From Legionella nagasakiensis (GTDB lineage: Bacteria; Pseudomonadota; Gammaproteobacteria; Legionellales; Legionellaceae), in NCBI RefSeq assembly GCF_900639915.1, contig NZ_CAAAID010000007.1, positions 62,001-126,000 on the forward strand: a stretch of DNA of 64,000 bases, in the 5' to 3' direction. The stretch's first letter is position 1, and every line of letters begins with the position of its first letter. The position numbers and the translations under genes were made by a program. Positions 57,997 to 64,000 of this stretch are shown here, piece by piece. The notes under the pieces were generated by a model that was not told where the DNA came from, ran no database searches, and saw only the letters and a program-made list of their open reading frames with translations.

Positions 57997-58104
57997 CGTC
58001 CCAAGTACGTTTTCGGATTAGAGCGATGATGGCGTACTGTAGTCAATACAAAGTTGTGGCTTGACGAAAAAACGGAAATTAATAATAAAAAAGTGGAGAA
58101 AAGT

Positions 58105-59100
58105 ATGTTGAATCTGAAAAAAACAGCCGTAGCTGTTCTTGCTTTTGGTAGCAGCGCAGTGTTTGCTGGTACCATGGGCCCTGTCTGCACACCAGGCAGT
58201 GTGACTGTTCCTTGCGAAAATACAGCATGGGACATTGGCGTTCAAGCTTTATACCTTCAACCAATTTACACAGGCCCTTTGGCATGGACAGGCAGCGTAA
58301 GCAATGCTGTTGGCAACCAAAGCCGTCATGTTGATCGTGATCCTGAGTGGAGCTGGGGTTTCAAGCTGGAAGGTTCTTATCACTTCAACACAGGTAACGA
58401 TCTGAACTTGAACTGGTATCACTTGGCTAGCAAGACCAGAACCAGAACATTCAACGCTGGTTTTGATATACCAGATGTTGTAGATGTTACCGATACCTAC
58501 ACCAACTCTTTCCGCCCACGTTGGGATGCAGTCAACTTGGAACTTGGTCAGCATGTTGATTTTGGTCAAGTGAAAAATATTCGCTTCCATGGTGGCGTTC
58601 AATTCGTTCGTATCAAAACCGAACTGACCCACAATGCTTCAGGTACTGTAGATGTTCCTGGAGTTACTGATGGTTCAGTACCTGCATCAGCCAATGCTTC
58701 TGATGAAGTAAAATTCAACGGCTTTGGACCTCGTGTTGGTGCTGACTTGTCTTATGACGTAGGTAATGGCTTGGCTATTTACGCCAATGGTGCTACAGCA
58801 CTGTTGACCGGTACAAGCAAGTTTAACCGTTCAGGAACAGCTACTCTTGGTGGTGTTGGTACTTTGCCATGGTCATCAAGCGGAAGCCGTACCGCAATCG
58901 TTCCTGAGTTAGAAGCTAAATTAGGTGCTAAATACACCTATGCTATGGCCCAAGGTGATCTGAGTCTGGATGTTGGTTACATGTGGGTTAACTACTTCCA
59001 CGCTCAACAATACACACACTTTGGTCTGAGTGATGAAGATTCTGACTTTGGCTTGCAAGGTCCTTACATCGGTTTGAAATGGGTTGGCAGCGTTGTCTAA
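58105..59100 (+). CDS. Legionella major outer-membrane protein (MOMP) paralogue 2
   Basis: Porin of 331 residues, started at the ATG behind GTGGAGAAAAG. An upstream in-frame ATG is rejected because it would disturb the signal peptide. The signal sequence and mature N-terminus ([18 protein letters not shown]) nearly match the first copy. It is longer because of loops near 105-125 and 185-210. Codon use is more biased toward optimal codons than in copy 1, and it has the better promoter and a clean terminator, so this is probably the major expressed copy. Confidence 0.95.
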   Translation: MLNLKKTAVAVLAFGSSAVFAGTMGPVCTPGSVTVPCENTAWDIGVQALYLQPIYTGPLAWTGSVSNAVGNQSRHVDRDPEWSWGFKLEGSYHFNTGNDLNLNWYHLASKTRTRTFNAGFDIPDVVDVTDTYTNSFRPRWDAVNLELGQHVDFGQVKNIRFHGGVQFVRIKTELTHNASGTVDVPGVTDGSVPASANASDEVKFNGFGPRVGADLSYDVGNGLAIYANGATALLTGTSKFNRSGTATLGGVGTLPWSSSGSRTAIVPELEAKLGAKYTYAMAQGDLSLDVGYMWVNYFHAQQYTHFGLSDEDSDFGLQGPYIGLKWVGSVV

Positions 59101-59124
59101 TTCATAGCAAAGCGACTAAAAAAA

Positions 59125-59147
59125 CCCACCATAACGGTGGGTTTTTT
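59125..59147 (+). terminator. Rho-independent terminator of MOMP 2
   Basis: CCCACC and GGTGGG pair around ATAAC, followed by six T. This is a textbook intrinsic terminator, bidirectional because of the A-run before it. Confidence 0.9.
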
Positions 59148-59301
59148 ATTGTGCTAAATACCTCTCCTATCCTATTCCATTTTTTCTCATGCGCTTTATG
59201 AATCTTCATGTCTTATCCACGTGCTATTTATTGCTGGCCAGTGTTTATACTCCGCGTTATAATCGCACCTGAAGTAAAAAAAATAAACAGGAGTTCCGTG
59301 T

Positions 59302-60924
59302 ATGAAACACAAAGCACTTATTGTGGCCATGGCAGCTTGCTCTTTTTCTCTCAATGCCTCTACGGATAATGAACAGCTACAGCGTGAAGTGCAGCGGTTG
59401 CAACAACAAACCCGTGAATTGCAAGTACAATTAGAACAACTGCAGAAGCAGCTTATCACCCAAACGTCTGCTAAAAAAAGATCAACGACAACAAAAGCGG
59501 TTTCTCATAACTCGCAACCGACGGCAAAGCGCGGTTTCTCTGCTGAAAAATCCAAGTCATCGCAACGTTCTTCCCATGAGGCAGCGAAGCCCTTTCATAG
59601 CAGCACTGTGAGTGTTCATGCTTTGGATGCACATCCAGAATCATTGGGGTTTTATCCTACCGCCTTAATAGCCGATGAACAGGTTGTGACTTACATCGCC
59701 GGCACGCCAGTCGTTAGCTCGCCTTACTTGGGAAGTCGTCCGGCTTTTGATGGGTCTGATTATATTGTAAATATTTCCAGTATTAACCGTGATATAAGAT
59801 TAATGCAACAACGCCGGCGATTATATCGTGCTTATCAACGCATTGGTTATCCTGTGCCACAAATGCCCATTATTGCATTAAGCGGCAAAGTTGAGCCGGT
59901 TGGTACACTCGGGAATACTTTTTTTGGTAATACAACCGGTGATTTGAATTTGGGATCCAGTGAGCTGGATGTTGCTGCTGCTTTAAATGAAAAAGTAGAA
60001 GGCTATATGTCTATTGCTTACGATGATTCTCCGCCACAAGCAGGAGGGCAGCGCGTGGCCAACTCATCTTTTTTCCTGAACATGGGATTTGTTAATATCG
60101 GGAATTTGGATGAATCCCCTTATTACTTTACTGCGGGGCAATTGTATGTTCCTTTTGGTCGATTTTCTTCTGCCATGGTTAGTTCTCCACTGACCATGCA
60201 ACTTGCCCGAACACGGGCTAGGCCATTCATATTAGGATATAAGTCGCAAAGTGAAACGGGTCCTTTTGCTGCAGCATACGCATTCAAGAGTGATACCACG
60301 TTGGGCAGCTCTGGTGCTGGAGGTTTTAATTTAGGCTATATTTTTGGCCGAGGTGATATGACTGGTGAAATTGGTGCCAGTATTATCAGTTCCTTGGACG
60401 ACTCAAACGGCATGCAGTTTACCGGTTCAATCCCTGGAACGACGTTTGGCGGGTTTTCTTCTATGACTAATGGTAATGAGGCTGTTCGCAAGATTCCTGG
60501 TATTGGAGTTCATGGCAATGTGAGCTTTGATCGTTATAATTTGACGGCAGAATGGGTCGGTGCTGCGCAAACATTCCGTTCGCAAGATTTAAGCTTTAAT
60601 GGCAGAGGTGCCCGACCTCAGGCTGCACAATTGGAAGCTGGCGTTACTTTTATGGCGTTTGAAAAGCCTGCCTCGCTGGCGGTAGGGTATCAATGGTCAA
60701 AAGAGGCGCTTGCATTAAATTTGCCTGCACAGCGTATCAGTGGTGTCTTTAATATTTCTTTATGGAAAGATACCGTAGAAAGTCTCGAATATCGGCATGA
60801 TATTGATTATAAAAAGAATCAATTTGCCAATGGTGCGGCACCTTCAGGTGTAATGAATGCGAATACGGTAGGAACAGGGAAGGCGGCTGATTCGCTCCTG
60901 GCTCAAATTGGCGTTTATTTCTAA
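59302..60924 (+). CDS. LbtU-family siderophore porin (DUF3573)
   Basis: Outer-membrane protein of 540 residues. A signal peptide (1-18) is followed by a periplasmic coiled coil (about 20-52, QLQREVQRLQQQTRELQVQLEQL), a basic Ser/Lys-rich linker and a beta-barrel from about residue 190 that ends in LLAQIGVYF. This is the layout of Legionella LbtU and Francisella FslE/FupA, TonB-independent siderophore or iron uptake proteins. Whether it is LbtU itself or a paralogue cannot be told here. A TATAAT box lies at 59258. I see no clear Fur box. Confidence 0.85.
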   Translation: MKHKALIVAMAACSFSLNASTDNEQLQREVQRLQQQTRELQVQLEQLQKQLITQTSAKKRSTTTKAVSHNSQPTAKRGFSAEKSKSSQRSSHEAAKPFHSSTVSVHALDAHPESLGFYPTALIADEQVVTYIAGTPVVSSPYLGSRPAFDGSDYIVNISSINRDIRLMQQRRRLYRAYQRIGYPVPQMPIIALSGKVEPVGTLGNTFFGNTTGDLNLGSSELDVAAALNEKVEGYMSIAYDDSPPQAGGQRVANSSFFLNMGFVNIGNLDESPYYFTAGQLYVPFGRFSSAMVSSPLTMQLARTRARPFILGYKSQSETGPFAAAYAFKSDTTLGSSGAGGFNLGYIFGRGDMTGEIGASIISSLDDSNGMQFTGSIPGTTFGGFSSMTNGNEAVRKIPGIGVHGNVSFDRYNLTAEWVGAAQTFRSQDLSFNGRGARPQAAQLEAGVTFMAFEKPASLAVGYQWSKEALALNLPAQRISGVFNISLWKDTVESLEYRHDIDYKKNQFANGAAPSGVMNANTVGTGKAADSLLAQIGVYF

Positions 60925-61085
60925 ATAATACTTTAAGTGCTGCTGTTCCAACCCGTGCCAGCAAACTTTAAATTATTCTTCTCTCTGATTATAGGGAGGA
61001 ACATTTGAGAGGTGTGGAAAATATTCTGTGTTAATTTGTGCTATCTTTTAAAAAAGACTAAAAAATTTTAACAGGATGTTTTTGT

Positions 61086-62468
61086 ATGTATAACCAGCGA
61101 GTAATGACATTCGCCCCTCTTATAGAGTTTGCTTGCAGGTTTCTCCATCCTTCAGAATTGGTCAGGGTCTTTCGCCAAAAACTATTATTACTAACCATGA
61201 TGTTGCTGGTTTTTGTCCAAGTGAGCTTTGCCGCAAAAGTCATTGAATTGTCCGTCCATGGCGGTATAGGGCCTGCCACTGCGGATTATTTAATCCGTGG
61301 TATTGAAAAAGGACATGAAGCGGATCTGATTCTTATTAAAATTGATACACCTGGTGGGTTAGATAAGTCCATGCGCCAGATTGTTCAAACGATATTAACT
61401 TCCCAGACTCCAGTTGCCGTGTATGTAACACCGAGTGGAGCAAGGGCAGCTAGTGCTGGTACTTATTTAGTCTATGCTAGCACCATTGCAGCGATGGCAC
61501 CGGGGACTCATTTGGGGGCGGCAAGTCCTGTGAGCCTCACTGGAGGGATGAGCAATAAGGGCGAGAATAATAAAGAAACAGATACCATGAGTAAAAAAGT
61601 AACGAATGATGCGGTTGCTTATATAAGATCTCTTGCACAATTGCGTGGACGTGATGCTGGTTTTGCAGAAAAAGCCGTTCTGGATGCGGCAACCATGACG
61701 GCTCCGGAAGCGCTGAAAGCTGGTGTAATTAATCTCATCGCTAAAAACAGGAATGATTTGTTGACAAAATTAGATGGTTTAATGGTTAATCAAGCGGGTC
61801 GTGAGATTAAATTAAATACAGCTAATGCCGATGTTGAACTCGTCAAGCCGGATTGGCGTATGCGTTTTTTATTGGTTATTACCGATCCAACCATCGCCTA
61901 TTTACTTCTATTGTTAGGCATATACGGTATTTTCTTTGAACTTGTTAATCCTGGATTTATTGCACCGGGCGTGGTTGGAGCCATCTCCATGCTGATTGCG
62001 TTATATGCGTTACAACTGCTGCCTGTCAATTACGCCGGATTGGCTCTGATATTATTAGGCTTAATTTTTATTATCGCTGAAGCATTTGCCCCTAGTTTTG
62101 GTGCATTAGGATTGGGAGGAACCGTCGCGTTCATTATTGGTTCAATCTTGTTGATTGATACAGAGCATGAAAGCTATCAAATAGCATGGTCTGCGATCTG
62201 GGCGATGGCTGCGGCAAACGTTATTGTTTTTATTATTTTGCTTAGTATGGCCGTTCGATCAAGACGCAAACCAATACAACATGGAACGCAGACTTTAATC
62301 GGCGCTAAAGGGCGCTCGTTGGGTGTGATTGATTTGGAAGGACAGGCCGTGATTCGCGGAGAAATTTGGAGTGTGCATGCGAGCGACCCCATTCATGCTG
62401 ATAAGCCCATCATTGTGATAGGAGCGGATGGACTGAATCTGGAAGTAAAAGAAACACAAGGAGAATGA
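61086..62468 (+). CDS. NfeD-family protein with SppA-like protease domain
   Basis: Membrane protein of 460 residues. An N-terminal membrane segment (about 33-50) leads to a ClpP/SppA-like serine protease domain ([17 protein letters not shown]; catalytic Ser123 in [15 protein letters not shown]). Four or five helices follow (about 258-385), then the OB-fold NfeD domain ([24 protein letters not shown]). It pairs with the stomatin homologue one base downstream. Such pairs occur widely, and in archaea the protease cleaves its stomatin partner. Confidence 0.92.
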   Translation: MYNQRVMTFAPLIEFACRFLHPSELVRVFRQKLLLLTMMLLVFVQVSFAAKVIELSVHGGIGPATADYLIRGIEKGHEADLILIKIDTPGGLDKSMRQIVQTILTSQTPVAVYVTPSGARAASAGTYLVYASTIAAMAPGTHLGAASPVSLTGGMSNKGENNKETDTMSKKVTNDAVAYIRSLAQLRGRDAGFAEKAVLDAATMTAPEALKAGVINLIAKNRNDLLTKLDGLMVNQAGREIKLNTANADVELVKPDWRMRFLLVITDPTIAYLLLLLGIYGIFFELVNPGFIAPGVVGAISMLIALYALQLLPVNYAGLALILLGLIFIIAEAFAPSFGALGLGGTVAFIIGSILLIDTEHESYQIAWSAIWAMAAANVIVFIILLSMAVRSRRKPIQHGTQTLIGAKGRSLGVIDLEGQAVIRGEIWSVHASDPIHADKPIIVIGADGLNLEVKETQGE

Positions 62469-62469
62469 A

Positions 62470-63234
62470 ATGGCATTTACAGGATTTTTGATCATTATTT
62501 TTCTTTTATTATTGGCCTCGATGTTGCGTGTGCTTAGAGAGTATGAGCGCGGGGTTGTATTTATGCTGGGACGTTTTTGGCGGGTTAAAGGTCCAGGGCT
62601 TGTGATTATAATTCCCGTCCTGCAACAAATCGTTCGAGTTGATTTGCGTACTATTGTCATGGATGTTCCCAGCCAAGATGTAATCTCGCGCGATAATGTT
62701 TCTGTGAGAGTGAATGCGGTGTTGTATTTTCGAGTCGTACAGCCGCAAAAAGCAATTATTCAGGTAGAAAATTATTTTGAAGCAACCAGTCAATTGGCGC
62801 AAACCACCTTGCGATCAGTGCTTGGTCAGCATGAACTGGATGAAATGCTGGCAGAACGGGAGCGGCTAAACAGTGATGTACAAAAAATACTGGATGCGCA
62901 AACCGATGGTTGGGGAATTAAAGTCTCTAATGTGGAAATCAAGCACGTTGATCTTGATGAAAGCATGATTCGGGCAATTGCTAAGCAAGCAGAGGCGGAA
63001 AGAGACAGAAGAGCGAAGATAATTCATGCGGAAGGCGAATTACAAGCCTCTGAAAAGCTTTCGCAAGCAGCAGAAGTATTGGCAAAGATACCGCAAGCCA
63101 TGCAACTGCGTTATTTACAAACCTTATCTGGACTTGCAGCAGGTGGCAATTCATCCACGATTGTTTTTCCTATGCCAATTGAATTAGGAGAAATTTTAAA
63201 TCATTTTGGTAAACAAAATGAGGACAAACCCTAA
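62470..63234 (+). CDS. Slipin/stomatin SPFH-domain protein
   Basis: Membrane-microdomain scaffold of 254 residues. One N-terminal membrane hairpin (about 1-20) is followed by the SPFH domain ([69 protein letters not shown]) and a coiled coil ([27 protein letters not shown]). It follows the NfeD gene one base after its stop, so they form an operon. Confidence 0.94.
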   Translation: MAFTGFLIIIFLLLLASMLRVLREYERGVVFMLGRFWRVKGPGLVIIIPVLQQIVRVDLRTIVMDVPSQDVISRDNVSVRVNAVLYFRVVQPQKAIIQVENYFEATSQLAQTTLRSVLGQHELDEMLAERERLNSDVQKILDAQTDGWGIKVSNVEIKHVDLDESMIRAIAKQAEAERDRRAKIIHAEGELQASEKLSQAAEVLAKIPQAMQLRYLQTLSGLAAGGNSSTIVFPMPIELGEILNHFGKQNEDKP

Positions 63235-63313
63235 GCGTTTGTCGTATAAAGTACTTTCTTTCCAGAAGTAGATGTGGTAGAAGAATGTTATTTTGGTGTT
63301 ATCTGAGGTATGT

Positions 63314-63880
63314 ATGTCAATCAAATCTGATCGCTGGATAGAAATGATGGCTATGGAGCATGGAATGATTTCTCCATTTCAGCCAGGCCAAGTGCGAAAC
63401 AATGAAACGGGCAGAATTATTTCTTATGGTGTGTCCAGCTACGGATATGATGTGCGTTGTTCCAATGAATTTAAAATTTTCACAAACATCAATTCGGCTA
63501 TTGTTGATCCCAAGTCATTCGATGCAAACAGTTTTGTTGATGTTCAGGCGGATGTCTGTATTATTCCGCCGAATTCATTTGCGTTAGCAAGAACGGTGGA
63601 ATATTTTCGCATACCACGCAATATCTTGACGGTTTGCCTAGGAAAATCAACGTATGCTCGCTGTGGCATTATTGTGAATGTTACCCCTCTGGAACCTGAA
63701 TGGGAAGGGCATGTCACGCTGGAATTTTCCAATACAACGCCGCTTCCAGCCAAAATTTATGCGAATGAAGGGGTTGCACAAATGTTGTTTCTGGAGGCAA
63801 ATGAGGTATGCGCTGTATCTTACCGCGATCGAAATGGTAAGTATCAAGGCCAGATGGGTGTAACTTTACCGCGCACCTAG
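63314..63880 (+). CDS. dcd: dCTP deaminase
   Basis: Trimeric enzyme of 188 residues that deaminates dCTP to dUTP for thymidylate synthesis. Start at MSIKSDRWI; an earlier in-frame start is less likely. Marks are [38 protein letters not shown] and the catalytic glutamate in [17 protein letters not shown]. The end [11 protein letters not shown] is complete. Confidence 0.95.
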   Translation: MSIKSDRWIEMMAMEHGMISPFQPGQVRNNETGRIISYGVSSYGYDVRCSNEFKIFTNINSAIVDPKSFDANSFVDVQADVCIIPPNSFALARTVEYFRIPRNILTVCLGKSTYARCGIIVNVTPLEPEWEGHVTLEFSNTTPLPAKIYANEGVAQMLFLEANEVCAVSYRDRNGKYQGQMGVTLPRT

Positions 63881-63885
63881 AATTT

Positions 63886-64000
63886 TTAATCATCGCTGAT
63901 TGGGTGATGATGTCTTGAAGCGTCAACTCTTTCGCGTAATTCTTTACCGGGTTTAAAGTGAGGACTGTATTTTGCCTCGGTAATTACTTTTTCTCCGGTT
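63886..64000 (-). CDS. ihfB: Integration host factor beta subunit, C-terminal part (runs off the window)
   Basis: The last 38 codons of a minus-strand gene are visible. They read [20 protein letters not shown], then [17 protein letters not shown] and a stop. [12 protein letters not shown] is the characteristic end of IHF-beta. IHF bends DNA and, in Legionella, affects transmissive-phase genes. The 5' part lies beyond the window. Confidence 0.85.
   Translation of the reverse strand, partial: TGEKVITEAKYSPHFKPGKELRERVDASRHHHPISDD

Overview
The window is chromosomal DNA of a gammaproteobacterium and most probably a Legionella species. The evidence is two tandem major outer-membrane proteins with the Legionella-type mature N-terminus ([10 protein letters not shown]), an LbtU-type siderophore porin, a PmrA-type tandem TTAAT element in front of a candidate Dot/Icm effector, the recF-gyrB and hfq-hflX blocks, and AT-rich coding. 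No ribosomal RNA, tRNA or CRISPR array was recognised.

Layout. (1) 1-5 kb: recF with two perfect parS palindromes inside it, two small orphan genes, then gyrB. (2) 5-13 kb: a yqjD/yqjE/yqjK-like membrane operon, a flippase / secreted protein / MFS operon, a lipoprotein, hfq-hflX and a periplasmic thioredoxin. (3) 13-18.4 kb: a PmrA-box-preceded carrier-like effector candidate, a TSUP transporter, an outer-membrane barrel and a thaumatin-like secreted protein whose reading frame is broken at a G8 tract. (4) 18.4-33.5 kb: an IS-scarred segment. Nested and rearranged insertion sequences lie at 18.5-21.2 and 30.7-33.5 kb. Between them is a block with an MHS-type MFS transporter, a cysD-cysNC-cysQ PAPS operon, darP-rlmL and a candidate cysteine protease effector. 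(5) 33.5-42 kb: parC behind a DnaA-box-like cluster, then zapA divergent from ygfB-pepP-ubiH-ubiI (the same order as in enterobacteria), then a secreted papain-like protease. (6) 42-45 kb: a three-gene operon of a retropepsin-like protein, an inactive-transglutaminase/7TM protein and an ATP-grasp ligase. (7) 45-49 kb: a large membrane protein of unknown role, a DUF4254 protein and a small secreted protein. (8) 49-56.6 kb: rnr-rlmB, argD, sodB, grxD, ahpC, rnt and pyrC. (9) 56.6-64 kb: two MOMP genes, the LbtU-like porin, NfeD-slipin, dcd and the 3' end of ihfB.

How the genes work together. The ends of the window carry replication, segregation and topology genes (recF, parS sites, gyrB, parC, ihfB). 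The middle carries envelope and host-interaction functions (MOMPs, siderophore porin, secreted proteases, effector candidates). A compact oxidative-stress set (sodB, grxD, ahpC) sits at 53-54.7 kb.

Points most worth a second look: the parS pair in recF, the G8-tract frameshift in the thaumatin gene, leucine at ParC position 80, the ACTMAP-like protease candidate, the retropepsin/7TM/ATP-grasp operon, and the rearranged IS elements including one that looks self-inverted.
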